Source: Hofstenia miamia
Lineage: Eukaryota; Xenacoelomorpha; Acoela
Length of the DNA stretch: 64,000 bases
NCBI GenBank assembly: GCA_004352715.1
Contig: SCFE01000120.1
Location: 431,239-495,238, forward strand
Direction: 5' to 3'
A model generated the notes under the pieces. It worked only from the letters and a program-made list of their open reading frames with translations, was not told the DNA's origin and did not search any database. The position numbers were made by a program, and so were the translations under genes. This document shows positions 1-14,300 of the stretch, piece after piece. The stretch's first letter is position 1. Each line of letters opens with the position of its first letter.

Positions 1-308
1 TATTTTTGTGGATTCCACAAAATATTTGAAATTTTTTGAAACTAAAATATTAATAATAAAAATGGAAAATGTGATTTATTCCATTTTTATGTGACTCTAT
101 GTTAGGAGCTATTTATTTAAACTACCTGACGTTGATAGCTGTTTCAATTGAACGATCTCGTGTTTAGCATCGTTTTTATAAACGAACTTTCAAAATAATT
201 TAGACATATGAAGCAATTAGACTGTAGTAGTTAAAGGACTATAAGCACTAGAAACGTACGTTTAAATATTAAAACAGTAACGCTGCCAAAACAACAAACT
301 CAAGTAAT
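1..308. other. Upstream flank of the coiled-coil gene
   Basis: This AT-rich stretch precedes the first recognised coding exon. I see no convincing TATA box, repeat or other coding segment in it. It presumably holds the promoter and 5' UTR, but nothing in the sequence proves that. Confidence 0.3.
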
Positions 309-665
309 ATGAGAGTAAGAAAGATTGCTGAACAGGTGGAATACGAACGGCAACTGGTTCATAACAGATATTTCAGCCAATCGGAGTTATCTTCTGCAAC
401 GAATCCATACAAACGAAGGAGCATTGCAAGCACTGAGTCATTGAGCTGCGAACAGCTCTCCTATCGAGATCCTTTCGAATACGGTCGCGAGTATTACAAG
501 AGGAACAGTTGGGCTGACTACAAAAAATCTGAATCTTATAACGATTACAACCATAAATTCAAAGAGAGCACTTATAAGTCCCAACCTCTTCTGAGGAAAA
601 GCAATGTTGCAAAGATTGCATATTTGGATAACACCAATGTTTATTCACATGGGAATGTAACTCAG
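309..665 (+). CDS. Coiled-coil gene, exon 1 (start codon)
   Basis: The exon is open from ATG at 309 and ends in phase 0 at a good donor (CAG then GTAAAT). It encodes 119 residues beginning MRVRKIAEQVEYERQ, with many Ser, Tyr, Arg and Lys. The ATG is the first one in the exon; an earlier start in an upstream exon cannot be excluded. Confidence 0.75.
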
Positions 666-3600
666 GTAAATGATTTGCATAGACGTATTTCATTTTGACT
701 GCATGTTAATTTTCATTTTTAGGGAAAAAAATTTTCTATGGAATGTTTATCAAATATTTTTAGTTAAAAACAACGCAAAATTTAAACAATTTTTATTTAA
801 AATTCCTATACTGAAATATTAAATAATCGATTTACCATTTTTAGTTCACATGTATGTTTTATAACTAGATAAAAGTGGAGTCATTTTATCAAATTTTAAA
901 AATATTGGTTCTTATAAATTAGCTTAAAAAATTTATAACAAATAGGTTCACGGTTTTAATGAACAAGGCACCATTTGATTTATTTGTAGTTCTATTTAGC
1001 CAGCTTAAGTTTTTGTAATCCAGAGATTGATCTTTATCTCCCACTAACAAAACTTATAAATTGAAAAATACTAAAATAATCAGAAGGCATTAAGTTGTGT
1101 CCCATTAGGTTTTGCTTTCGCAGAATGGCATGGTCTTACCTCTAACGCCAAAGGTTGGGTTTGGTTTTACTAGCATTGCTTATGAACTTCATTCATTAGG
1201 ATAACTGAGGAGTTACTGACATGTAGTCAATAACTATTTAAATGTCCAAAAAAGTAATAATTGCTTACTAATTTGGCATAGAAACAGAACATTTTGCTAA
1301 TATTTAATATGAATGCATGCGTCATTTCTAAATATTGTGTTATTCGTACACAGGATTTTATTTGATGTTGATGCCATCATTATCTCATCACGGTCCTTTG
1401 GTCTCTTAGCGCTTTCGTGGTTGCCAATCGTGAAAAAGCCTTCTCCAAATGCAGTTGCTTTTCGAATGATATATTGCTTGACGTTTTACTATCCACAGTA
1501 AAAATATAATATTATAACACTTTCAAAAAGTTCTCTAACATAAAATCATTATAAAAATATTCAACTAAAAAGTAGAAAACGTCTGTGCTTCTAAAATTTA
1601 GAGAGGTTCAACATTAATGTGATAAACTGGCAAGATTGTTGACCACCCACAGACTTAACTCTCCATGTAGCAAGCACTAAATTTTTTTCTATTATAGTTA
1701 CAATTTTTATTAAAAAAATCAACATCGAACGAGGTTATAATACGCGGCTTTGATATTTATAAAATTAAAGTTATATATTTTTTTGCAAAAAAACTTTGGA
1801 TGAGACTCTGAATGTGACTGAAATGTATTTTTGCTAAAAAATACTGAAAAATTGCAATTTTATGTCTGAATTGGAAAAGAGTTGATCAACTATGCTATTT
1901 TTTTGTATTTCTTAGTGTTGCTGCAGTTTTGGAAAGCCTGATTAATCCATTCTATTCTAAATCTAACTATTAATTTGGAGGAATCATCACCCTCATCATT
2001 TTCTTTTTGAATAAAAGTCAAAATCATTTTCAGGAAAATAATTTCATTATGTTGGGGCTAAGCCTGTTTAAACAACCCTTTTATGTGATTTATCAACCCT
2101 TTCCATGTTTATCCCAAACGAAAACGTTCATATGCCTTCCGTTTCAATAATTCACCTGAAAAGTTACTATGGGCCTTAATCTTTGTCAATCAGATTGCAG
2201 AACCACCATCAGCACTCAAGAAAATTATTCCGCTTCTGTAATCAAGTAACATTGTCATCATTAAGGCAGGAATTATCAAAACATTAAGTTTATAACAATA
2301 TATTATGGAGGAAATACATTGTATAGAGACTATTGATGATAATGATGCTAGTTCCATCAACAGTAGACATCCGCCTCTTAGCTATAATGATGTATTCCAA
2401 CTTTAAATCAATGTTGTTCTTGTGTCAGAATGATCGTCGAAAAATGCTAGATGCTCTACTGACTGTACTTGACAAAACATGAAGAAAACTGTAAAAAAAA
2501 GTCGAAACCAACAAGATATCACCAGCACAGATCAATTTCAGCCCTTGCGTTTGAGCGAGATGCCAGATTCAGGGATTAAATAAACTTTAGCTTAGAATAT
2601 TGCAAGTTTGTGGATTACAAGGTTAAAAATTCAAAAATTTGCAATACACAATCTAATGAGCATCTCAAGATTCTGAAATCTAAGTCATTCCAGTTTCTGC
2701 ATTTCATGCGAATTGTTGGCAAGGTATTCGTGATATCAAACTTGGGAGCGGAGTCTGAGCGCCGATTCACCATGGTGGGACACATTTTTACTGAAAATCG
2801 TACTTTTTTTAAAAGAAAATGCTGTTGAAACGCTAATGGTCTTGAAGGAAACGAGACCGAACAAACGTATCTAGACACTAAATCTGTACTGATAATGTGC
2901 ATACTTTGTAAATTTAACCACAGTCCAGTCTGAGACTAAGACCTTCTTAAACTTTACACTTCTGTGTTATATTTGCTTAACTTTGAAAAAATGTCCCTGT
3001 CGAGCAACAAATATCTATATCTGTGCGCTGAAAGAACCCGCTTAAAATGTTGGAAAATTGGACAGGTTGACCAGGCGGTTACAGCTGCTTGCGAAGTTTG
3101 GTTGCATCAGTCTGGTCGGCAAACATTCTGGTAGGTTACACTATGTAAATATCCTCTGTAGTCACGTAGTGTGCTTGAACGGGGCTTGGGGCGTCTATCT
3201 ACACAAAAACAATTAGCTGACGTTAGTTATTGTTCACATGGACCTTAGACCTCTAAGCACTAAGCATGAGAAAATTTGAGAGTTTCTAAAATGTGGAGTT
3301 TTTCTTTAGAACTACTTAGTATTTCAAAGTACTTCCAGCATAGGAAAAAATTTTACACAAATGTTCCTAATGACACAGAGGTGGACATTGTCCAAAAATT
3401 CGTTGTATCCGGGTCAGTAGTGCGGGGAGGGAGGAGGTTATAGTGCCATGCTTCTCTTTGGGCAATGGCGGTTGAAGTGGGTGTAGCAGCTGTCCCACCT
3501 CCCACCCCTCTAAAATCAATTTTTCAGAAAAATGCATTAATTTTTATATTTAAACAGTAAAATTCTAATATTTAGTCATTTACTAGGTAGTAAATGCATC

Positions 3601-6600
3601 TTGCCAGATAGTGCCTTTTCTTTAATCTCATTATACATGTTAAATTTTTATGTATATATATATATATATATATANNNNNNNNNNNNNNNNNNNNNNNNNN
3701 NNNNNNNNNNNNNNNNNNNNNNNNNNNNNNNNNNNNNNNNNNNNNNNNNNNNNNNNNNNNNNNNTATATATATATATATATATATAGAATACCGTCTCCT
3801 ATTCGCGGCTGTTAGCCCTAACACATGTGTTGTACGCATAAAAAATGACTTTACGGTAGAGTAATACAGTATGGGTAACTATTTTATGGGGTGTTACCGT
3901 CCTCCTATACTTACATTTCCTTTTGATTAAAATATTGTTGTAGTACAAAATTTACATAATCATTAGTATATTTGTAAAATACATAAGTGCATGCAATATT
4001 ACTACATTATTACTATTTTATTACTATTATTATGGAGTAAGAGTGTCTTTAGAATGTGGTTGGGGAAGCATTTGTATCGTACATAATCTCATACATAGAC
4101 ATTTAAGAGGTGCATCCAATATTCCAGGGGAGTAAAGAACCCACCTGCGAATAGCGAAGGAATACTATATATATATATATATATATATGAATCTATCTTC
4201 ACAATATCAATTGAAATATTCAAACATTGTGTTGACTATATTGATTTCATATACCAGATATTGTCGATTTTGGGACAAAATATAGAAAGATGTATGTATA
4301 AGTTCTTTGAGATTTGTACCTTAATAAAAGCCTACAGTAGTCTCAATTTGCTTTTGCGCCGGAGAAAGATACATAGGTAGATAGTGAATGGCTTCTCATT
4401 CCGAAAAACCTTGCTACACCACCAGTGTTTGGTCCGTGTACTGTTTTTGTACGTGGCCGAGTTCCTTCCAATTCGATGGCTAACTTCTATCAATAAGCAA
4501 CATGTGACACATTTTAATTATTGTTTATGTTGCATAAATTTATTTGATGACAACAAATTAAATGCTAATAACACACAAGTAATATTAAGATCAGTAATTC
4601 TTTTGAAATAGAATAGAACCAGGATCGTGGCTAGGGGAGGGCCAGGGGGGGCATGGCCCTCCCTGTTGGGCCAATGGGGCCCCTTCCTCTTGGCATCCTG
4701 GATGCAAAACTCCATAGTATTAATTCTAATATTCTGTAACTAAGTTAGAGTGAATATATTTTAGTTGAAATATATAAAATACTAATGCCATTCTACTTAA
4801 AAATTCAATAAAAAAGTGTGAAACTATTTCATATGAGTAAAACTATGATTAATTTATTGAAATTTTCGGGCCATGGCCCCCCTAATTTTCAAATGCCATG
4901 GGCCTGGATAGAACCATTATTTGTTCACATGCATTTAAGTAAAATTGGAATGGATTTAATATTTAAGCTTAAGGGGATTATAATAGTAAATGGAATATAA
5001 TATATTGCTATTACTATGCATTTTATCCCATAGTTTTAAATGTTTTAATAGTTATTTAATGAGAACTTTGATATAGGGAATTTGCCGTAAGTGATATTGT
5101 TCTCATTGTATTACTTAAACATTCATAGCTAGTTCAGTAAATTAATCGAAGTCAATATATTGATTTTTTCTGATCATTATATTTCTAATTATAGTGAACA
5201 TTTAGAAGCGTCAGGAAGAGAAAGTTGAAAGCCTTGCGATTTCCTTGTCAAATGTAGAGCAGCGCTGCACCAGGTGAGTGTAGATTTCTGCAGGACATAT
5301 TAAGTGATATTTTAGTTATGAACAACTTATTCAAGACTTAGAATCCCAACTTTCAAAAGTTAAGTCCGACAATCTTAAGGTAAGAATTTGTTTTATATTT
5401 CTTTGAATTCATAGAACCAAATATTCCGAATCTTGAAATATGAGATAATTTATAGAAAAAACATACTGTTTCACTATTATTTATTAGTCTAAAAACTTTC
5501 TGAAAACTAAGTAAGGAATAACTTTGAGTTAAATTTGTACTAATTGGTAAATTTCTGGAAATATATTCTTTTTTCTATAATATTAGAGTGTACGCAAATA
5601 GCATTCAGAGTGGTGGTAACAAAAAATATATTTGATTTTTAAAGTGACAAAAAAGCTGGACTGACGATTCTGCCTCGAAATGTTTAAATAATCTGTAGTT
5701 GATGTGACCTTATGGCGTTATGACGTCAAAATATTTGTTTAAACAAGATATTGGGATTCTTAGTTGAAAAAGAATTATATTCTACCAGTCATACGTTTTA
5801 TGAATCATGAAATGCAAGATAATTAGTAATGATAATATTAGTTGTGTAGGCTTATTAAAGTTGTATTGATTTGCCTGCGGGGACTTTGAATAAACTTTTT
5901 TGGTTTCATAATATAAATTTAAAGCGTCTAATTTAGCTTGGCATAAATATATTTATTAATTAATTTTGAAAAGTATTACTAAAAATAAAATCTTTTATTC
6001 ATGTATAAATCAATATCTAAAATTCAGTAAATGCATTTAATATAAGAACACCTGGAAGTGCAATTTATTTTGGTGGTGTAAGCCCACGCGTGAAATTGAA
6101 CATGTTTACAAGCTTAGCGGCAAACAAGACACCTTTGTGATTGCGTGGGAAACTGCTTAAGCGCCTTTGGCATACACAAAGTCATTACATATTTATAAAT
6201 AATTGCATTGGAAATTTGAACTAAACTGTTGAAATCCGTGGAAATATTTTTGACTCAGTTCTTCAGCAATAAACAGTGAAAGGATCTGAGTGTCAGACAT
6301 ACGTTTGCATTCCATTAGATGGATTAAACTTATCCTAGAAAACGTTACGTATTTCGAACCTAGAAGCAGAGCTCAGGGAAAAGTGTGCAATTGAAGAAAT
6401 TCTGAAGAGAGAGTTGCAGCAAGCACAAAGCTCTACATCTAAGATGCAGATGATTCGGAATTTTGGCAAGTAAGATAAGTTTCTAATGCAAATTTCTCAT
6501 ATTATGCTTTTCCATTTTAATGCAATTTACATCAATGAAAATAACCTTGCAAAAATATTTTCGTTAAGCACTATTTACTCAATGATGTAAATATATACAT

Positions 6601-7551
6601 AGAAAAAATATATATAAACATGTTAGCTCTAAATTGATTTTGATTTAAAACGTATAATGTTTCTGTAGTGACACATGTGGTAAAATTGTCATTATGTATT
6701 GATAAATTGAATTAAAGTATTTTTTTGTAGTTAATTTACTTAGCTTTTGTAATATCATTAACATGTCAATTTTCAATTAATCAAATACAAAGCTAATAAT
6801 TACATAGAACCGGTATACATCATGTGTTTTAAATTTTTTTTAGTAAATTTTTTTGCAGTTTCTAAATTTTTTCAAACGAAATATATTACAATGCATTCAT
6901 CAAGACATCACGTCTGCGTAAACCATGGAATTCTAAACTCTGATAAGGTTAGATGCAATACAATCTGTTCAGGGCATCAGGGTTTGATTTTTCGCTGTTC
7001 CAATATTCTGCCATTATCAATGTTACTAAGTGCAAATAATTACAACTAATATATGAAATGATTCTCTTAATAAATTTATAAACATGTAAATGTAGGTCCA
7101 TTAAGTATAGAAATTTTGAAAAAATATTTAAAATTATAGATTATCGAAAATTACCAACTTGCAGAAAAAATTAATGATATATATGAACATTTATGAAAAG
7201 CATTTACTAATAAAAGCGTGTAATCTATATTTGATTGCTTGCAAATGATCGCTGACAAACATCATAGCAATTATAAATATCTGTTGACTTTTAAAAGCAG
7301 GTTTAACAAATATAGGAAATTTTACAAATTTTGTTGGAAATATAATTTAGTCTAAATCAGCTTTAATTAGAAAATGAAATAAATAATTTTTGCTACATAT
7401 TTAAGGAATAGGATTACATATATATATATATNNNNNNNNNNNNNNNNNNNNNNNNNNNNNNNNNNNNNNNNNNNNNNNNNNNNNNNNNNNNNNNNNNNNN
7501 NNNNNNNNNNNNNNNNNNNNNNNNNNNNNNNNNNNNNNNNNNNNNNNNNNN

Positions 7552-7587
<36 letters not shown>

Positions 7588-10500
7588 GACTTCGAATATT
7601 ATTTCAATACTTATCACTCGCTCGTAGTGTGTAACGAAAGAAATCTTAGGGTGTTTGCTATTTGACAATTGTAAAATATTATACATTCATTACAAAATCT
7701 GTTGTTAACATTATTGAACTAAATGTTCAAATGTCACGCTTAATTTTGAACAATCAAACTTAGCTTGAGGTTCTTTAGTTCAATAAATAGAATTGGGTTT
7801 TGTTTATTAATTTTATAAACACTTAATTACCAAGACTAAGATCTCACTTTAGAAAGCAGGCAATGTCTCGTAGCAGTGACGCAATTAATTCAAACGAGGA
7901 AGATTTTGTAAGTGAATCACTTATTTTGCAATAAACTTAAGTAATACCATTTCGATTTATATAATATTTTTACATAGTTCATTTGATCTATTTATAATTA
8001 TTCACTGATTCTGTAATTATTCCATTATATACATCAATTAAATTTAATAGAAAGGAGTTCTTAACAATTGGATTTACAGATTTTAATTATTGCAATTTAA
8101 TTAAATTATGTGAAACAGCAATTTGATAAATGACTCTTTATCAAAACTTACAAAAGATGTAACGTTTTATCAAGACAACTCATGATCACATTTAATTGTT
8201 TTTCTGAAAAAAATATTGAATTCTGATTTGAAATTTTATGAAATGTATTATATTTTAGAAAAAGTGATTACAATTTTGCACTTTCGATTGTAATGAAAGC
8301 TTTATATTTCGTGGAAGTATTTTTAGATAGTTTATAACTGAATTTGTGTTTTAGAAACGTAAGTCAAAGAAATATGAAGAATTATTTTACAGGTTACAAG
8401 CACAGAACAATCAACTGCTAGGTCAGTTAACTCAATTGAATAAGAAAGAAGACTACACGACTAATATTCAGTCGTTGCTAAAGCACATAGAAACCATACA
8501 GGTTATTCTTTTCTACTGTAACTAATTGTTTTAAATTGTCAGTCCGACACAAAACAAAGAAGCAGAAAAACAAAATTTTTAGCTTAGTAAAAATTTTTAT
8601 TTAAGCTAAAATTTCTCCTAGCATTCAATTGACAATTACTAGAAATGTATCCAGCATATTTCTATAGCATGTTAGAAAAAAAAATTATAGCATTTTTTTG
8701 TTAAACGCTCGTGTTCGCGTTCTTTAAGGCTGTGCGAGTACCAGAATTTTAAGACCGAGTCGAGTACGAGTAATTTTGTGCCAAAATTCCCGAGTATCGA
8801 GTAATTTCGAGTACGGGTAATTGAGAATTCCCCTGTTTTATAACATGTAAAAAACAAACCAAAATTTTTTTTAATGTTTGCCGCGGACACCAGAACCTCT
8901 ACCCTGTTGTCCCGGTTACTACTCTACTATATAAAAAATGTGAAATCAAAAAATTTTTTTTATAAACACTACGTAAAAAAATCATTTCTCTAAGAGTTTC
9001 TGGATGCATTGATTCACGCCGAGATGTGACCATGTTTCCAGCGTCCGACCAATGTCTTTCACAAATTCTTTAATCGACAGCTACATTATAATAAGCGACT
9101 TATAATTACTAGATTACTCGAATAAATCAACAAAAATCTCGAGTCGAGTACGAGTAATTGGCTAAAACCCGAGTATCGAGTACAATTCGAGTACTCGCAC
9201 AGCCTTAGCGTTCTTACAATCAAGAAATTTCATAGTATTATTTTATGGTAGCACACGTTTAAATTTGCTTCTTTGGTTTAGTATTTTATTCTTTTTTTTG
9301 GAAGAATAATTCTGCAAATGAGATTTTTTAGGAGATAAATTTTTTCTTGGCCTCAGAAAATGACTCTCAGCGATGTAGTTATGAAAAATGCTTGGATGAC
9401 ATTTCGAAACAAATCATTCAAGCTCTCATCAGTCAAAGTGTAAGATGCTTCACATAGGTTCTGTATGTTAACTTACAGACATATTTAGCAACTACGCGAT
9501 GAGTGTCAAACATTAAAGCAGAAAGTTGAGGTCCTCGAAAACCAAAATTCGTCTCTAAAGTCCTCTGTTGGTGAGGGTAATCCCTCCAAGTTTTCGAATT
9601 TTACCGAAGAAATTAGTGAGGTATTTACACCACTCTAAGCTGTTTAAACTATCTACTTAAACCTAATCTGCATCTATATCAGACTTGTAAACGAGGCGAG
9701 CTTCTAACGAGCCGAGCCGAGCCGAGCTTGAGCACAGTATTTGATATACAACGAGCCCAAAACGAGCCTATTTTAGGCAAAGCAANNNNNNNNNNNNNNN
9801 NNNNNNNNNNNNNNNNNNNNNNNNNNNNNNNNNNNNNNNNNNNNNNNNNNNNNNNNNNNNNNNNNNNNNNNNNNNNNNNNNNNNNNNNNNNNNNNNNNNN
9901 NNNNNNNNNNNNNNNNNNNNNNNNNNNNNNNNNNNNNNNNNNNNNNNNNNNNNNNNNNNNNNNNNNNNNNNNNNNNNNNNNNNNNNNNNNNNNNNNNNNN
10001 NNNNNNTAAACTATCTACTTAAACCTAATCTGCATAGCTTAAATTTTAGCGTTCCAAACACAGTCTCATATTACTTTGGCAGACTTGTCAACGAGCCGAG
10101 CTTCTAACGAGCCGAGCCGAGCTTGAGCACAGTATTTGATATACAACGAGCCCAAAACGAGCCTATTTTAGGCAAAGCAAATTTATAGTTCTAATTGTTA
10201 ATTTGATTATGGAGATTTTTCTTATTTTTTGCAGTCAGTGTGCCTTTCCTATAATCTTATTTAAGAAATGTTTATTAAATAATAGGAAGAGCTATGTAAA
10301 AAATTCTTTGACCACAATATTTTTGAAAAAATACCGAGCTAAAACGAGAATCATTCAAAGATTTTATGTGGCGAGCCGAGCCGAGCTGAGCTTGAAAATG
10401 TCGGCTCGTTGACAAGTCTGTACTTTGGCTGCTCAAATTTTTAACTAAAATATTAAATTTGATAAATACATACGTGCACATTTATAATTGAACTAGATGT

Positions 10501-11274
10501 TTTAAACCTAATACGTACTATGCGGTAACAATGGAATTTCTTCCAATTCTTTAAGTTAAACAAAGTTTGCATTAATTGTGAGTTATTAGTCTACCCTTGA
10601 TAAGACAATACTTTTCATTGATAAACGAAACATTTAGCAATTTGATCCATGGGGCAACCCATTTGTCTGACCGTGAGCGTTTTACCGGTGGTATGTTTAC
10701 AAATTTTATGCAAAAATTACTGCATTATGAACATTAACAAGGAATAAATATGGTTAAAAATAAGAATTTACGCCTGTTAAAAGCTTAAACGTCATTAAAT
10801 TTTGAAAAATGCAAGCAGAATTATTTTAACTTTTTAACTGAATTTCTCTTATCCATTTCCTTTGATGTTCTGAACTATCCCAACATGAAATCTCGTTAAT
10901 TTTAAGCCACGTGTTGCTTTTGAAAAGTGAGCAACTAGTGGTGTAGCCNGTAGCCGGGGATAAAACTTTGTTGAATATACTTTGAGGCCCCCCCCCCCAA
11001 ATATTGAATTCAACTTCAATGAACGTTGTTAAGTTTATAAAATTTTTTAGATGCTTTTGGCTCAGCTGCGAGAATCTACTGCAAAAAGTAAACGACTACT
11101 TCGTCAATCAAACGCCCAATGCAATGAAGTACTCTCCAGTTTCAAGGATTCCTTATCTCCCCTTTATTCAGGAAACTCTTCAATTCCTAAAAACAATGAA
11201 GTAAGATTTCTAATTTTTCCGTTTATTTAGCACTTGTGTAGTTCTATGTAAACGTAGCTTGCAAGCTGAACAAT

Positions 11275-11329
<55 letters not shown>

Positions 11330-14300
11330 GCAACAAAAAGACTTTATTGCTAATTAAGCAAAGAAATTTGACAAATTAATTTAAAACAAATTCAATATTT
11401 CTTATATAGCAAATTCTTAGAATTGCATATATTACAATTACAAACTAAAAAATGAGTACAAACATTATTAAATGCATATAAATCAATAAATTGTTGTTTA
11501 AATAAATCTTCTAATTGCCTTTTAACTATTGAAGATCTATCAAAGAGATCAATGTTTGTATTTAAATGGACGTAATTTGCTAATTTAGTAATACGACTAA
11601 AGAAGAAATTATCGGTTTTAATCTTCTTGTTAATTTTGCACTTGAAAAGCGTTTTATTATAGAGCCGTAGTGCTTGTTTCGGAATATATAGGTAAACGTA
11701 GTCAAAGATATTAAAATCAATGTTGTTATTAAGCNNNNNNNNNNNNNNNNNNNNNNNNNNNNNNNNNNNNNNNNNNNNNNNNNNNNNNNNNNNNNNNNNN
11801 NNNNNNNNNNNNNNNNNNNNNNNNNNNNNNNNNNNNNNNNNNNNNNNNNNNNNNNNNNNNNNNNNNNNNNNNNNNNNNNNNNNNNNNNNNNNNNNNNNNN
11901 NNNNNNNNNNNNNNNNNNNNNNNNNNNNNNNNNNNNNNNNNNNNNNNNNNNNNNNNNNNNNNNNNNNNNNNNNNNNNNNNNNNNNNNNNNNNNNNNNNNN
12001 NNNNNNNNNNNNNNNNNNNNNNNNNNNNNNNNNNNNNNNNNNNNNNNNNNNNNNNNNNNNNNNNNNNNNNNNNNNNNNNNNNNNNNNNNNNNNNNNNNNN
12101 NNNNNNNNNNNNNNNNNNNNNNNNNNNNNNNNNNNNNNNNNNNNNNNNNNNNNNNNNNNNNNNNNNNNNNNNNNNNNNNNNNNNNNNNNNNNNNNNNNNN
12201 NNNNNNNNNNNNNNNNNNNNNNNNNNNNNNNNNNNNNNNNNNNNNNNNNNNNNNNNNNNNNNNNNNNNNNNNNNNNNNNNNNNNNNNNNNNNNNNNNNNN
12301 NNNNNNNNNNNNNNNNNNNNNNNNNNNNNNNNNNNNNNNNNNNNNNNNNNNNNNNNNNNNNNNNNNNNNNNNNNNNNNNNNNNNNNNNNNNNNNNNNNNN
12401 NNNNNNNNNNNNNNNNNNNNNNNNNNNNNNNNNNNNNNNNNNNNNNNNNNNNNNNNNNNNNNNNNNNNNNNNNNNNNNNNNNNNNNNNNNNNNNNNNNNN
12501 NNNNNNNNNNNNNNNNNNNNNNNNNNNNNNNNNNNNNNNNNNNNNNNNNNNNNNNNNNNNNNNNNNNNNNNNNNNNNNNNNNNNNNNNNNNNNNNNNNNN
12601 NNNNNNNNNNNNNNNNNNNNNNNNNNNNNNNNNNNNNNNNNNNNNNNNNNNNNNNNNNNNNNNNNNNNNNNNNNNNNNNNNNNNNNNNNNNNNNNNNNNN
12701 NNNNNNNNNNNNNNNNNNNNNNNNNNNNNNNNNNCAGCTAAGGTCATTCAATTCTCAAAATATGGTATTTGCTAAAAATCACAAGTTTAAAAATTACTGA
12801 CAGGACACCGCCGTTTCGATACCTCTTTTTCTATAATCGAATAATTTGAAATTGTAATTTCTAAATGTTACAGAAAAAAATTAATGGTAAAGATTAACCA
12901 ACCACGAATACAAATTAAAAGTAATTTAGTAAAATTTATAATCCATGTATTAATGTCTTCTTCTCTTGCCAGATTTCACATAATAATAATAGTGGTATAG
13001 TCTAGAGTCCTGGAGAAATTGTTCGATTACTGGTACCACTCGACAGGTGGCAGTACTAGGAACAAAAATGACATGAGATAAGATCGGTATGAAACTGGGA
13101 CTAACTTTTCAATTTCAACTGAGACTGAGACCAATTTTATTTAATGTTTGCTATTATATTTATTTGCTAAACTAAAATATGTCTGTAATATCTCCATTTA
13201 ATATTCTGTTTTGTTAATAATGCATAGCTTTAGCAAATTAAATTAAGAATCGGAGACACAAACATGCTAAACACATTTACAGGTTTTTTACACTGAGCTC
13301 ACCACACACATAGACACACACACACACACACTTTTATTCTATATATATATTTTATTATTATTTTGTAAATACATGTATTTGTAGTTTTTAGCTTTTTTTA
13401 CTGTCATTTATTTACTGCAATAAATTTGCTTTGACTCTTAATCATGCTATGCTTAATATTTTACATTTTTCTTTTGGGTATAAACTTATTACTATTAGCC
13501 TATGTGCCACGGGGTAGCCGTAGCTATGCTCATCTAATTTCATTAGTATTCTTAAAAGTAAAATAATTAAAAATTTTAATCTAAAATTAAAATGCCATAA
13601 AGAAAATAAAGGAATCTTAACTTAAATAGGTAATAAATTTCCAAAAGTAAATATATACATGTCTATAAATTATATTTTAAGAAATTTGAATATTTAATAC
13701 AAAAACTAAATAATAAAATCTTTATTGAAATGAAATTTCAGGATCTTTAGGACGCATTAAAGTGGAAATGATCAATGAAATACATTTTACAAATACCATA
13801 TTTTTCAAGAAAACTTAAAAAACTGTTCCTATTCACTTCATTTGACTGTATTAATAAATTTTTTTTTGAAATTTTAATGAATTTTTCATATTTTAGAGGG
13901 GTCCGGGCCCCCTCCCCCCTCTCTCTGTATCCGCCCTTGGTGCACATGTATACATATATGTGGGTCAAGTTTGGATACGTTTGAAATTATTCTCTGCCAC
14001 TTAATTATGTATTTCCCAAATTCCAAATACATGTACTCGTAATGGAATTAAAATAGACCCAATAATTCACCCAAATACAAATTTCACCGTTTAATGCAGT
14101 GGCGTACCCAAGATGGACATGATGGAATGTTTGCATTTTGTTTTTTTGTTTGATTTTTCATGCCTTATAACTAAGGTGTGTTTACTATGAAAATGTTGAG
14201 TGATAAAATTATACGAATTTTTTTGAATTGTAAGGAGCGATTTTTTTTTGAGAATTTTGTAAAATTTACATAAAGATGTTTTACAAATTGTCATTATTGG

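Larger units (their letters stand above)
666..5205. other. Intron 1 of the coiled-coil gene, with transposon relics
   Basis: I see no further convincing exon in this stretch. It contains a hAT transposase C-terminal relic (2610-2870), a TA-flanked MITE next to an assembly gap (3675-4189) and a hAT-type short element (4621-4907). The rest is plain AT-rich sequence. Confidence 0.55.

Noticed and set aside
1313-1501. Open frame as an extra exon of the coiled-coil gene
   Set aside because: There is no matching phase, the splice signals are weak, and the hydrophobic low-complexity peptide is unlike the neighbouring exons.
3601-3864. Tyr-Ile repeat proteins across TA microsatellites (also 7,414-7,686 and 33,765-33,977)
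   Set aside because: They are translations of TA repeats; there is no other coding evidence.
11720-12775. Long open frames spanning the 1,000-N gaps (also 26,548-27,765 and 42,538-43,558)
   Set aside because: They consist almost entirely of unknown residues and exist only because Ns contain no stops.
13313-13331. CA and TA repeats as CRISPR-like or satellite arrays
   Set aside because: They are simple microsatellites without spaced units, and the genome is clearly animal.
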